From: JAQVEM01 sp964610315
GTDB taxonomy: Bacteria; Actinomycetota; Humimicrobiia; Humimicrobiales; Humimicrobiaceae
NCBI GenBank assembly: GCA_964610315.1
Contig: CAZSVM010000007.1
Span: 30,425 to 94,424, forward strand
Direction of reading: 5' to 3'
Length of the DNA stretch: 64,000 bases
The stretch's first letter is position 1. Every line of letters starts with the position of its first letter. Under the pieces are notes generated by a model, which saw only the letters and a program-made list of their open reading frames with translations, was not told the DNA's origin and did not search any database. Made by a program: the position numbers and the translations under genes. Below are positions 8,700-17,568 of the stretch, one piece after another.

Positions 8700-9242
8700 T
8701 TACAACCTAAGGTTATCCTCTATATCCCCCAGCTGGAATTCTTCTATTTCGCTGCCCTTTTCTTTTTTTCCGACCTTAACCCTGGTTTCTTCTGCTTCCT
8801 TTTTTGCTTCCTCTTTCATTTCTTCTTTTTCTTTTAGTTTGAACTTTTTCTTACCCTTTTCTTCCTCCTGGGTTATTCTGGTAACTTTACCGCTGAAAAT
8901 TCCTCCTTCGTTTATAATCAGTGAGTCCGTTTTTATATTGCCATTTACTATTCCAGTCTCCGTAATTTCTACCTTACCGGTTCCCTTCAAATTTCCCTCA
9001 AACTTTCCTATTACTTTGGCATCGATAGTATTAACATCCGCACTTACGGAACCTTCCTTCTGGATCACCATCTGACCATCAACCGCCAATTCACCTATCA
9101 CCTCGCATCCAATCTCTATGGATTGGGAAACATCTAACTTACCCTCTATCTTGGCTTTATTTCCCACAATGGTCAGCAATGTTCTGGGTTCTTCTCTGCC
9201 TGAAATCCTTCGCTCATCCGAATCTCTGCCTGAGAAAACCAT
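8700..9242 (-). CDS. bactofilin with long charged tail
   Basis: 180-residue bactofilin. The beta-helix core (about residues 22-115) shows the repeated pattern IEGKLDVSQSIEIGCEVIGEL, VSADVNTIDAKVIGKFEGNLKG and VNGNIKTDSLIINEGGIFSGKV. It is followed by a lysine/glutamate-rich tail of about 55 residues that is likely helical or disordered. The ATG follows a strong ribosome site (AAGGAGG). It is convergent with the other bactofilin gene; the pair may form mixed filaments, but this is inference. Confidence 0.85.
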   Translation of the reverse strand: MVFSGRDSDERRISGREEPRTLLTIVGNKAKIEGKLDVSQSIEIGCEVIGELAVDGQMVIQKEGSVSADVNTIDAKVIGKFEGNLKGTGKVEITETGIVNGNIKTDSLIINEGGIFSGKVTRITQEEEKGKKKFKLKEKEEMKEEAKKEAEETRVKVGKKEKGSEIEEFQLGDIEDNLRL

Positions 9243-9713
9243 ATTCCCCTCCTTATTTTTTTTAACTTTTAATCATTTACCCGAATTGCCTGCCGTTCTT
9301 TCAAGCTGAAAAAAACAATTTTATAAAAACAGGTAAAGATTTATTTATAAATAAAAGTTATAAAATATATTTATATATATCTATTAAAACTTTAAATAAA
9401 ATAATATATAATTTTTTATATTGACTACATTATAATAATATTTTAAGTTAAATGAAAGAATCAATATTATTTTCCTAAATATTTATTTCCGCTATTTTTT
9501 AAGTAATGGCAGCCGCAATGATTGTTCCTATATTTTTATGGAATAAACATTAAATAATCAGTGCCTCACTTATAGAAAAGACCCAGCAAAAAAGACCTGA
9601 AGTAACAGAAAAAAGAATAAATGAAAGCAGTACTGGCTTTAAAGTCCTTGCTGCCTTAGACTGATTATAAACCGGAAAAAGATACAGCCACTGACAAGAA
9701 AGCAGGAAAAATA
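9243..9713. other. 471-base intergenic region without a clear gene
   Basis: Very AT-rich (about 9300-9500), then more balanced. One frame on the plus strand at about 9506-9663 reads as a short hydrophobic segment, one stop codon, then 36 open codons with no start codon. This could be decayed coding sequence, but I recognise no family. No RNA gene or terminator seen. Confidence 0.4.
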
Positions 9714-11162
9714 TTAACCCTTTAAAACCCCCAGGGGTCTTAACCGTACCGCTTTTTTGGATATCCCGGCATGGTGAGCCACATCTACCACTCTGCTTAC
9801 ATCTTTATAAGCCTGAGGAGCTTCTTCTGCCAATCCGGACATACTCCCGGCAATAACCACGATCCCTTTCTTATCGAAAAGGTCTTTTTTTAGCTGGCTG
9901 CCCTGGATAACTCTTTTTGCTTTTGATCTGCTCATAAGTCTGCCCGCTCCATGGCAGGTTGAACCAAAACTTTCGCTCATGGCTTTTTCGGTTCCCAGCA
10001 GTATATAGGAATAACGGCCCATATCTCCCGGAATTATTACCGGCTGGCCAATGCTCTTATACCGGTCAGGAATATCTTTATGCCCCGGCGGATAGGATCT
10101 TGTAGCTCCCTTTCTATGCACACAAACTTTACTTATCCTGCCATCGATATTATGTTCTTCAATTTTGGCTATATTATGAGATACATCATAGATAGTACCA
10201 AGGCCTAACTTTTCCTGAGACTTTCCAAAAAATCTTTCCAGAGTTTCTCTTACCCAGTGTGCAAGGCATTGTCTGTTCGTCATAGCATAGTTAATGGCAC
10301 AAATCATCGCACCATAGTACCTCTTCCCTTCAGGGGAATTCAGAGGGGCACTGGCTAATTGCCTGTCCAGCAGCTTTATTCCATATTTTACTGAAGCCTG
10401 CTGCATCACTTTCAAATAATCGCTGCATATCTGATGGCCAAGTCCTCTGGAGCCCGAATGAATCATAATAGTTATCTGATCTTTTACAAGGCCCAGAGAT
10501 TCTGCCGCTTGGGCATCATATATCTCATCCACTGCCTGGATCTCCAGGAAATGATTTCCGGATCCAAGAGTTCCTACCTGATCCATTCCTCTATCCAAAG
10601 CCAAGTTACTGACAAAATCCGTATTGGCGCCTTCCATGCAGCCTTTTTCTTCTATAAAAAATCTATCTTCTTCCCACCCATAGCCATTTTTAACCGCCCA
10701 CTTAACACCTTCTCTCAATAATTGAACCAGCTGATTTCTTGACAATTTAATTTTTCCCTTACTGCCCACTCCCTTGGGTATATTGAATGAAAGAATGCTC
10801 ATTATATCTTTCAGCTTGTCCCTGATATCGGCTACACTCAAATCGGTTCGAAGAGTTCTTACCCCGCAGGATATATCAAAACCAACTCCTCCCGGTGAAA
10901 TAATCCCTTCTTCTTCAAAAGCAGCCACCCCGCCTATAGGAAACCCGTAGCCGTAATGTATATCAGGCATAGCAAAAGAAGCCTTTATAATTCCGGGGAG
11001 TGAAGCCACATTCATAACCTGAACTATGGTATTCTCGCTAACTGCATGGTCCAGTAGCTGTTTATCTGCAAAAATTATTCCTGGAACTCTCATGCCGTAC
11101 TGTTCATCTTTTTCTATTTCCCATTTGTAATCATTTATTTTTCTAATCCGCTGATTGTTTAT
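9714..11162 (-). CDS. rtcB: RtcB RNA-splicing ligase, probable AUA start
   Basis: GTP- and Mn-dependent 3'-phosphate RNA ligase of RNA repair and tRNA splicing. Counting from the upstream start (482 residues), the metal site GFDISCG has its cysteine at residue 99. GNHFLE, HSGSRGLGHQ and the guanylylated-histidine loop STCHGAGR (about residue 405) follow. The first ATG (11093) would begin at MRVPG, inside the conserved family N-terminus. The frame stays open upstream and encodes RIRKINDYKWEIEKDEQYG, which matches the usual RtcB leader before MRVPG. A GGAGG ribosome site at 11171-11175 lies 8 bases before an in-frame ATA codon at 11160-11162. No ATG, GTG or TTG lies in this stretch. The family is certain; the AUA start is inference. 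Archease is encoded 17 bases upstream. Confidence 0.93.
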   Translation of the reverse strand: MNNQRIRKINDYKWEIEKDEQYGMRVPGIIFADKQLLDHAVSENTIVQVMNVASLPGIIKASFAMPDIHYGYGFPIGGVAAFEEEGIISPGGVGFDISCGVRTLRTDLSVADIRDKLKDIMSILSFNIPKGVGSKGKIKLSRNQLVQLLREGVKWAVKNGYGWEEDRFFIEEKGCMEGANTDFVSNLALDRGMDQVGTLGSGNHFLEIQAVDEIYDAQAAESLGLVKDQITIMIHSGSRGLGHQICSDYLKVMQQASVKYGIKLLDRQLASAPLNSPEGKRYYGAMICAINYAMTNRQCLAHWVRETLERFFGKSQEKLGLGTIYDVSHNIAKIEEHNIDGRISKVCVHRKGATRSYPPGHKDIPDRYKSIGQPVIIPGDMGRYSYILLGTEKAMSESFGSTCHGAGRLMSRSKAKRVIQGSQLKKDLFDKKGIVVIAGSMSGLAEEAPQAYKDVSRVVDVAHHAGISKKAVRLRPLGVLKG

Positions 11163-11179
11163 GGTAAATCCCTCCTTTT

Positions 11180-11638
11180 CTAAACATCAAAAATAATTCT
11201 GCCTTTCCAATTATGATTTGATCCCTCCTTTTTGATCTCAAGAGTATGATAGGTTGGAGCTTTAATAGCGGTTTTTATTTTATGTTTGCCAGGGTTTATT
11301 TTCTCACCGCCAATTTCGGCTTCCAGTATAGAACCGCCGTTCTTTTTTTCAATTCTGTTAACTTTAAATTCCGAATATAATATATTATTAACTTCATAGC
11401 GGTATAGTAATTTTTCCAGCCACGATATCAATAAATCCTCATAATCGGCATTTTTTTCGGATATCTTAATTTTACTTTTCCGGACAGGCCTTATCAGCTT
11501 TAAATCACACATAATGGAAAACATACCGGCAGCGGCATTCTCAAACAGCTCCTCCAGCGAATCTCCGTAAAATTCCAGGCCAATATCGGAGGGGTGATCT
11601 ATATATTTATATTTTTTGCCGGTTATTTTTAGACTCAT
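11180..11638 (-). CDS. archease, RtcB cofactor
   Basis: Archease promotes the multiple turnover of RtcB by helping its guanylylation. The family opening YKYIDHPSDIGLEFYG with the metal-binding aspartate, followed by SLEELFENAAAGMFSIM, is clear. I place the start at the ATG at 11638 (MSLKITGKK), which has an AGGA ribosome site and gives a normal length of 152 residues. An upstream TTG at 11770 would add 44 residues that are not part of archease and resemble FolD instead (see the separate entry). The stop codon lies next to the rtcB ribosome site, so the two genes form one operon. Confidence 0.88.
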   Translation of the reverse strand: MSLKITGKKYKYIDHPSDIGLEFYGDSLEELFENAAAGMFSIMCDLKLIRPVRKSKIKISEKNADYEDLLISWLEKLLYRYEVNNILYSEFKVNRIEKKNGGSILEAEIGGEKINPGKHKIKTAIKAPTYHTLEIKKEGSNHNWKGRIIFDV

Positions 11639-11791
11639 ATCTCGTCCTAAAATTCCGTTCGGTAGAAATTCACTCTTATTCTTTATCATCCCGTTAATTC
11701 CTATATCTATAACCACGGTGCTCTCTTGAGTTACTTCACCTTTAATCAAATAAGGAACAACGGCAGCCAATGTAAAAATACCTGCTTTTCA
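11639..11791 (-). pseudogene. possible folD fragment fused ahead of archease
   Basis: The open frame directly upstream of archease, bounded by a TGA at 11789-11791, encodes about 50 residues. They read like part of the NADP-binding domain of FolD (methylene-THF dehydrogenase/cyclohydrolase): AAVVPYLIKGEV, then STVVIDIGIN, then NGILGRD. These correspond to the family's AVGKPxLIKGDMV, AVVIDVGIN and GxLVGDVDF. Both ends of the enzyme are missing, so it looks like a remnant. The match is by eye and the stretch is short. Confidence 0.45.
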
Positions 11792-11891
11792 AAAAATCCA
11801 GCAGCTTTTGCCTTATATTTTATCAGTAAAATAAAAAAATTATATCGATAAAAAATTTGATGGAAAATATTTCAAATACAGGCTAATTTAA

Positions 11892-11920
11892 TTGAAAATA
11901 AATTCTATTTTGTTTAAAAT
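11892..11920 (+). promoter_or_regulatory. candidate sigma-70 type promoter of hydrogenase operon
   Basis: TTGAAA at 11892-11897 and TAAAAT at 11915-11920 are separated by exactly 17 bases, about 170 bases upstream of the hydrogenase small-subunit gene. The rest of the 11792-12081 interval shows no other gene. Such matches are common in AT-rich DNA, so this is tentative. Confidence 0.35.
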
Positions 11921-12087
11921 ATAACAGATTATTTTTTATAAATTTTTATAATTGATGCTTAAATTCATATACAGGCAAAATATAGAACCACTAAAATCTA
12001 CTAATTATTCGGAACAATATATTCTACTCTCACTCAAATCAACCCAATTAAAAAAGGAAAGAAAAATAATTTTTTAAGGAGATGGAT

Positions 12088-12978
12088 ATGAGTATTAAAA
12101 AAAGTTCTGCCATACCAGTTATTAATATTCAGGGACAAAACTGTACCGGTTGTGTTACATCCACTATCTGCTCTGAATATCCTTCCATTAAGAACGTATT
12201 ACTCCAGGATATCATACCCGGGTTTAAACTCAATTTTATATTCCATCCCAACATTATGACTGCAAGTGGAAATCTGGCTATGGAAATATTGGAAAAAGCT
12301 GCCGGGGAAAAGGGCTATGTATTAATTATAGATGGTGCCATACCAACCGGCAGTAATGGAACTTTTTGCATTACCGGAGAAAAAGAAGGTAAAAAAACCA
12401 CCATACTGGAAGAAACATTAAAGCTTGCTCCAAATGCATCGATGGTAATAGCCCTGGGGACCTGTGCATCATTTGGCGGAATTGCCGCGGCAAATCCTAA
12501 TCCCACCGGAGCAGAAAGTGTTGGGGATATTTTTTCAGCCAATAATATTAAAACTCCCCTTGTAAACATACCGGGCTGTCCTCCCCACCCCGACTGGTTA
12601 TTTGGCACCATTGAAGAAATACTTACCCGAGGCTTGGAAAATTTGGAACTGGATGATTTTAAAAGGCCCAAAATATATTACGGAAAATTAATTCATGAAA
12701 ATTGCCCCAACCGTGCTTATTTCGACGAAGGTAAATTCGCTAAAAAATTGGGGGATGAAGGCTGCCTTTACGAACTGGGATGCAAGGGACCCATAACCTA
12801 TGCCGACTGTCCCAAAAGACAATGGAATAGCAGAACTAACTGGGTAATCGGAAGCGGGGCTCCCTGCAACGGCTGCACTTCACCCGAATACCCGGACCTT
12901 TTGGGGGATTTCTACGAAAGAATCATAGATGTGGAAGTACCGGTAAATGAAAAGAAGGCTAAAATCCAAAAAAAATAA
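12088..12978 (+). CDS. [NiFe] hydrogenase small subunit, cytoplasmic type
   Basis: Electron-transfer subunit of a [NiFe] hydrogenase, 296 residues. The proximal cluster ligands are C19, C22 (QNCTGC), C126 (GTCASFGG) and C164 (PGCPPHP). The C-terminal half has the full distal/medial set: HENCPNR, CLYELGC, ADCPKRQW and CNGC, so three Fe-S clusters are expected. There is no twin-arginine signal peptide and no C-terminal membrane helix, so the enzyme should be soluble in the cytoplasm. I choose the ATG at 12088: the AAGGAG ribosome site ends 6 bases before it, whereas it abuts the ATG at 12082 with no spacing. It is the first gene of the operon with the large subunit, metV, metF and the maturation protease. 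Confidence 0.93.
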   Translation: MSIKKSSAIPVINIQGQNCTGCVTSTICSEYPSIKNVLLQDIIPGFKLNFIFHPNIMTASGNLAMEILEKAAGEKGYVLIIDGAIPTGSNGTFCITGEKEGKKTTILEETLKLAPNASMVIALGTCASFGGIAAANPNPTGAESVGDIFSANNIKTPLVNIPGCPPHPDWLFGTIEEILTRGLENLELDDFKRPKIYYGKLIHENCPNRAYFDEGKFAKKLGDEGCLYELGCKGPITYADCPKRQWNSRTNWVIGSGAPCNGCTSPEYPDLLGDFYERIIDVEVPVNEKKAKIQKK

Positions 12979-12998
12979 TTATTTAGGAAGGTGAAATT

Positions 12999-14549
12999 GT
13001 GAAAAAAATTGTAATACACCCCATAACCAGGATAGAAGGCCACCTGAAAGTGGAAGCAATCATGGATAACGGAGAGGTAAAAGATGCCAATATCAGCGGA
13101 ACTATGTTTAGAGGCATAGAAATTATGTTAAAGGGAAGAGATCCCAGAGACGCAGTTATGCTGACCCAAAGGATATGCGGTGTATGTCCAGAACCTCATG
13201 CCATTGCATCGGTTACCGCCGTAGAAGATTATGCCGGCCTCAGTGATAAAATTCCTGAAAATGGAGTTTTAATGAGAAATCTGATACTGGGTACCAGGAG
13301 TATAGCAGACCATATTCTACATTTTTATATTTTAAGCGGGCTGGATTACATAGACCCGGCCAGAGTGCTTGAGTACAACGGTACTGATAAGGATTTAAAT
13401 ACTCTGAAATATTTTCTGCAGCAGGGATATTCCAATCCTTTTCTGCCCAGAGATAACATAGACTACAAGTTTGACGACAAAACTACCAATACAGTATTGA
13501 GTCATTACCTTAAAGCTCTTGATATCTATGGAAAAACCCAGCAGGCGGCCACCATTTTTGGTGGAAAATGGCCCCATGATGCCGCTATTGTAGCCGGGGG
13601 TGTATCCGAAAAACTAACTGCCGATAAAATATCCCAATTTACGTGGAGACTGGAAGAGATCCTGGATTTTGTTAAGAATTTTTATCTGCCTGATGTTATA
13701 GCCGTAGCTAAAACGTACAGTGAATATCTTGAAATTGGAAAAGGGTGCCGGAATTTACTGGCCTATGACTCATATAGAATCAAATCCAATGGAAGTTATA
13801 ATGACACCCTTTTCAAAGGAGGGCTTGTAAATGATGTCGATAGGTACAGCGAATTAGATATTGGCAATATAACCGAAGATGTAACTCACAGCTGGTACAG
13901 AGACTCCGAACCTTTATACCCCGGTAACGGCGAGACCGAGCCGGCACCAAATAAGAAAGAAGGTTACACCTGGCTTAAATCTCCCCGGTACAATGGCTAT
14001 GTATATGAAGTTGGTCCGGTGGCTAATGTTCTTTCCACCTATCTGGGTAAGAAAGATCCGGAAGTTGAGAAGATGGTTAATAATGCCCTGTTGGAAATCG
14101 GAGGGGATATCTCTAATTTTTACTCGGTAGCCGGCAGACATCTGGCTAGAGCACTGTCGGCTAATCTAATAGCCGATCAGCTGTTTAAATGGGCCATGCA
14201 TTTAAAAGCAGGAGAACCCACCACAGCCGAATATGAACCTCTCGCCGATGGAAAAGGGGTGGGATTATGCGCTGCCCCCAGAGGTGCACTGGGACACTGG
14301 TTAAATGTAAAAGAAGGCAGAATTTCAAATTATCAGGTAATTACCCCAACTGCCTGGAATGCATCGCCAAAAGATAAAGAAGGACAGGCCGGCCCTTATG
14401 AACAAGCATTAATTGGCCTTAAAGTCAAAGAAAGTGATAGTCCTGTCGAAATTTTAAGAGTTATAAGAAGTTTCGATCCCTGCACTGCCTGCGCAGTTCA
14501 TCTGATGACGCCGAAAGGAAACCTGATAGGCAATTATAAGGTAATTTAA
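12999..14549 (+). CDS. [NiFe] hydrogenase large (catalytic) subunit
   Basis: Carries the Ni-Fe centre that splits or forms H2. The L1 motif RICGVCPEPHA has cysteines at 60 and 63, and the L2 motif DPCTACAVH has cysteines at 495 and 498, giving all four Ni ligands. His501 is followed by a 15-residue tail that a maturation protease should remove, and that protease is encoded three genes downstream. The start is GTG with a GGAAGGTGA ribosome site, 20 bases after the small-subunit stop. Length (516) is normal for group 1/2-like enzymes. The other maturation genes (hypA-F) are not in the window. Confidence 0.94.
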   Translation: MKKIVIHPITRIEGHLKVEAIMDNGEVKDANISGTMFRGIEIMLKGRDPRDAVMLTQRICGVCPEPHAIASVTAVEDYAGLSDKIPENGVLMRNLILGTRSIADHILHFYILSGLDYIDPARVLEYNGTDKDLNTLKYFLQQGYSNPFLPRDNIDYKFDDKTTNTVLSHYLKALDIYGKTQQAATIFGGKWPHDAAIVAGGVSEKLTADKISQFTWRLEEILDFVKNFYLPDVIAVAKTYSEYLEIGKGCRNLLAYDSYRIKSNGSYNDTLFKGGLVNDVDRYSELDIGNITEDVTHSWYRDSEPLYPGNGETEPAPNKKEGYTWLKSPRYNGYVYEVGPVANVLSTYLGKKDPEVEKMVNNALLEIGGDISNFYSVAGRHLARALSANLIADQLFKWAMHLKAGEPTTAEYEPLADGKGVGLCAAPRGALGHWLNVKEGRISNYQVITPTAWNASPKDKEGQAGPYEQALIGLKVKESDSPVEILRVIRSFDPCTACAVHLMTPKGNLIGNYKVI

Positions 14550-14574
14550 GATTTAGATCTTTTTAGGAGGTCCA

Positions 14575-15252
14575 ATGATATTAACCGAATTTAAACCGAT
14601 AGAAGAAATACTTACAAAACTTAAGAATGAAGAAAAAATATTTATTACAGGCTGCTGCGGCTGCCCCGAAGGTGCCAATACCGGCGGAAGAGAAGTGTTA
14701 AATGATATTAAAGAAAAGCTTGAAAAAGAAGGAAAAACAGTTACCGGTATTATTGAAATAGACTTCCTCTGTCAGAAGGCATTAATTCGTTCCCGTATAA
14801 AGCCCAGAATGGACGAAATAAAAAATGCAGACTCGGTATTGATTTTTTCATGCGGACTGGGAGTTCAGGCAACGGCAGCAATTCTGGATAAAGTCTGCCA
14901 TCCAGCTTTAAATACTATAACCTTTGGAGGTATAACCGGAATGTGGCAGGGTACCGAAAGATGTGATACCTGTGGTGACTGTATACTGGATTATACCGGC
15001 GGTATATGTCCTTATACTGCCTGCCCCAAAAAGCTGGAAAACGGAGCCTGTGCTGGGCAGAGTAATGGCAAATGTGAAACGGATCCTGAAAGGGACTGCG
15101 GATGGGAACTCATTTATAAGAATTTAAAAAGAATAGACAGGCTGGATATACTGAATAAGTTTATACCGCCCAGAGACTATTCCAAAATATTGCCGTCAGC
15201 AGCTTTAAGAAAAACAAGATTATGGGCGCTGGATGAAGAGGAGTTGATGTAA
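14575..15252 (+). CDS. metV: MetV, iron-sulfur/zinc subunit of methylene-THF reductase
   Basis: 225-residue partner of MetF in anaerobes (MTHFR C-terminal-like domain, PF12225). Cysteines at 27, 28 and 30 (GCCGCPEGAN) form the N-terminal metal site. A dense C-terminal set at 130, 133, 136, 145, 150, 159, 167 and 175 is suited to iron-sulfur clusters. In acetogens MetV links MetF to an electron donor. Here it sits 25 bases after the hydrogenase large subunit (ribosome site TAGGAGG) and 3 bases before metF, so the hydrogenase is the obvious candidate donor. Family call is firm; the direct electron link is inference. Confidence 0.88.
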   Translation: MILTEFKPIEEILTKLKNEEKIFITGCCGCPEGANTGGREVLNDIKEKLEKEGKTVTGIIEIDFLCQKALIRSRIKPRMDEIKNADSVLIFSCGLGVQATAAILDKVCHPALNTITFGGITGMWQGTERCDTCGDCILDYTGGICPYTACPKKLENGACAGQSNGKCETDPERDCGWELIYKNLKRIDRLDILNKFIPPRDYSKILPSAALRKTRLWALDEEELM

Positions 15253-15255
15253 AAA

Positions 15256-16167
15256 ATGGAGACATTGGAAAAATCAACGGCAGAAAAATCAAAATTCGAA
15301 AAATCATTAAAAAGCGGAAAATTCACCATAACCTGTGAAATAGGACCGCCTAAAGGCGCTGATATCAAAGAGATCAAAGAGGCAGCCGAAATCCTTAAGG
15401 ATATTGCAGACGGAATAAATGTAACTGACCTCCAAAGTTCGGTAATGAGACTGGGGTCGCTAACCACCTGCCGCTTTTTGAAAGAATGGGGCCTTGATCC
15501 TATATTCCAGATTACCTGCAGGGACAGAAACAGACTTGCCCTTCAATCCGATTTAATCAGTGCTTATGTTATGGGAATAAGAAATATTCTTGCCCTTACC
15601 GGTGATTACACCACCATAGGTGATCATCCTCAGGCCGAACCGGTATTTGACCTTGATTCGGTCCAATTGTTATGGGCTATAAAAAACCTGGAAGAAGGAA
15701 AAGACCTGTCAGGAAATGAGTTAACTAAAAAACCTTCTTTCTTCAAGGGCGCCGTAGTGAATCCCGGTGCCGATACCGAAGCCTCTTATGAACTTCAGAT
15801 CATAAAGATGAAGAAAAAAATAAATCAGGGAGCCCAGTTTTTCCAGACGCAAGCTATATTCGATGCCGAAGTCTTCAAGAGGTTCGTAGAAAGGACTCAT
15901 AAGGAAAACATAGAAGTCCCTGTTCTCGCCGGTATAATTCTTCTAAAATCCGAAAAAATGGCCAATTATATGAATAAATTCGTACCGGGGGTATTCGTAC
16001 CGGAACCGCTGGTTAAAAAGATGGAAGCAACGCAGGATAAAATTCCCATGTGCGTCGAGATAGCATCAGAATTAATAGAAGAAGTCAAACCTTATTGTTC
16101 AGGGGTTCACATCCAGGCTCTGGGATGGGAAAAACATATTCCTGCCGTGGTTAAAAATTTAAAATAA
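15256..16167 (+). CDS. metF: 5,10-methylenetetrahydrofolate reductase MetF
   Basis: 303-residue flavoprotein TIM barrel that reduces methylene-THF to methyl-THF, the last folate step of the Wood-Ljungdahl methyl branch, also used for methionine synthesis. Visible family features are the TCEIGPPKGAD opening with its catalytic glutamate (about residue 30), the NVTDLQSSVMRLG and QITCRDRNR strands, ILALTGDYT near 115, FKGAVVNPGAD near 170, and QGAQFFQTQAIFD near 195. It lies 3 bases after metV and 5 bases before the hydrogenase protease gene, in the same operon as the hydrogenase. Confidence 0.93.
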   Translation: METLEKSTAEKSKFEKSLKSGKFTITCEIGPPKGADIKEIKEAAEILKDIADGINVTDLQSSVMRLGSLTTCRFLKEWGLDPIFQITCRDRNRLALQSDLISAYVMGIRNILALTGDYTTIGDHPQAEPVFDLDSVQLLWAIKNLEEGKDLSGNELTKKPSFFKGAVVNPGADTEASYELQIIKMKKKINQGAQFFQTQAIFDAEVFKRFVERTHKENIEVPVLAGIILLKSEKMANYMNKFVPGVFVPEPLVKKMEATQDKIPMCVEIASELIEEVKPYCSGVHIQALGWEKHIPAVVKNLK

Positions 16168-16172
16168 ATACA

Positions 16173-16739
16173 GTGAAAAACCGGGACAGCATAAAAACCA
16201 TTATACTGGGTATAGGCAACATTCTGCTTGGTGATGAAGGTATAGGGGTACACACCATAAATAAACTCAAAAAAGAAAAACTTCCCTCTACTGTTTTACT
16301 GGTAGACGGTTCGACCGCAGGTTTCAGATTACTGACCATTCTTGAAACCTATAAAGACTGTAAATTTATAATCATAGATGCCCTGGAATTATCAGATACT
16401 TCTCTCCATAATTTAGCTTATGATACCATCAGCATTAAAAATAAAAAAAATATTTCTACCATAGGAGATATTTATCTTATACCGCTAGAAGACCTTTATA
16501 ATATTACTGACTCCCAAAACCACTCTATAGATATCATTTCGTTTCACCAAACCGGGCTCATAGACGTATTAAAATTGTTCAATTTAATACACCATGACAG
16601 AATCAACGGATATCTTGTTGGTATAAATATAGGTAAGAATAATAAATTGGATAAAACCCTTGCTCTTTCTATGAAATTATCCCCTGCCATAGAAAGAAAA
16701 ATTCCTGAAATTATAAAATTGATTAAAAAATATATATGA
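16173..16739 (+). CDS. hydrogenase maturation protease (HyaD/HycI family)
   Basis: 188-residue endopeptidase that clips the C-terminal tail of the [NiFe] large subunit after nickel insertion. The N-terminal GIGNILLGDEGIG at residues 13-25 carries the nickel-sensing glutamate (E22). DGSTAGF and IIIDALE give the other conserved acidic positions, and SFHQTG near residue 125 is typical. The start is GTG, 5 bases after metF. Its presence as the last gene closes the operon around hydrogenase and MetVF, implying the whole unit is made together. Confidence 0.88.
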   Translation: MKNRDSIKTIILGIGNILLGDEGIGVHTINKLKKEKLPSTVLLVDGSTAGFRLLTILETYKDCKFIIIDALELSDTSLHNLAYDTISIKNKKNISTIGDIYLIPLEDLYNITDSQNHSIDIISFHQTGLIDVLKLFNLIHHDRINGYLVGINIGKNNKLDKTLALSMKLSPAIERKIPEIIKLIKKYI

Positions 16740-16860
16740 AATTATCTGCTACGTTATATATGGGCTTCCCATACCTAAATAATCTCTAGCTCCCTATTTT
16801 AGTTCCGATTATCAGGGAAGTATATTAATCAGCTATTTAATTAATTATTTATCCAATTAA

Positions 16861-17301
16861 CTACTTGCGCTTGTATAATCCCACCAGCTGAGCCTTTGCC
16901 AATATGTTACCTTTCATTTCCCTTTCGATATCCGCTGCCCGGGCGGAAGCGCCAATTTCAAGAGTGGTATTTAAGGCGAAAAGTTTAAAAAAGTAGCGAT
17001 GAGTACCATAAGGAGGGCAGGGTCCGCTGTAACCTGATCTACCCGAGTCAGTTATCCCTTCCACAGCATTCCGAGGAAAGCTGTTCTCCGGAATCTCTTT
17101 AACCCCGGGGTCCATATTCCATATCGTCCAGTGAACCCAGGTTCCTCTGGGGGCATCGGGATCATCGACAATCAAAACCAGACTTTTCGCATTCTCCGGA
17201 ACATCGCTTATAATCAAAGGAGGGTTTACATTTTCACCATCGCAGGTGTATTTTGGCGGGATTAATTTATTGTCTTCAAAAGCAGCACTTTCAATTTTCA
17301 T
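16861..17301 (-). CDS. YbhB/YbcL (PEBP-like) protein
   Basis: 146-residue phosphatidylethanolamine-binding-protein fold. The two family signatures are present: DDPDAPRGTWVHWTIWNM (about residues 46-63) and GYSGPCPPYGTHRYFFKLFAL (about 90-110). Bacterial members are cytoplasmic or periplasmic proteins of poorly known function; no signal peptide is seen here. A GGAG ribosome site precedes the ATG. It is convergent with the hydrogenase operon and monocistronic. Confidence 0.9.
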   Translation of the reverse strand: MKIESAAFEDNKLIPPKYTCDGENVNPPLIISDVPENAKSLVLIVDDPDAPRGTWVHWTIWNMDPGVKEIPENSFPRNAVEGITDSGRSGYSGPCPPYGTHRYFFKLFALNTTLEIGASARAADIEREMKGNILAKAQLVGLYKRK

Positions 17302-17568
17302 AGTATCTCCTCTGTTTTATTAAGTACAAATCCTTCCTGCATTGATTAATGTTATCACTTTTTATTATCGATTTGTAGCTGATAAGAGGTTTTTGGAATA
17401 TAAAAAGTAATCAATTCCAATCTGTTTTTTTATAGCCAAGTCATTCTTTTTTTCAGTTAAATATCACATTTTTTCTCAAAAACTTCTTCATTTGAAATTT
17501 ATAATAGATAAAGAATATGATAAAATTAAAACAAATTAATTACTCAGAAAAACAGGGGAAATATCAAA

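Noticed and set aside
9506..9663. Possible decayed gene in the 9243-9713 gap
   Set aside because: One internal stop, no start codon for the second part and no recognisable family; left as a note on the gap.
16759..16773. TATGGG-CTT-CCCATA hairpin after the hydrogenase operon
   Set aside because: The 6-bp stem has no T-run on either strand, so a terminator cannot be claimed.
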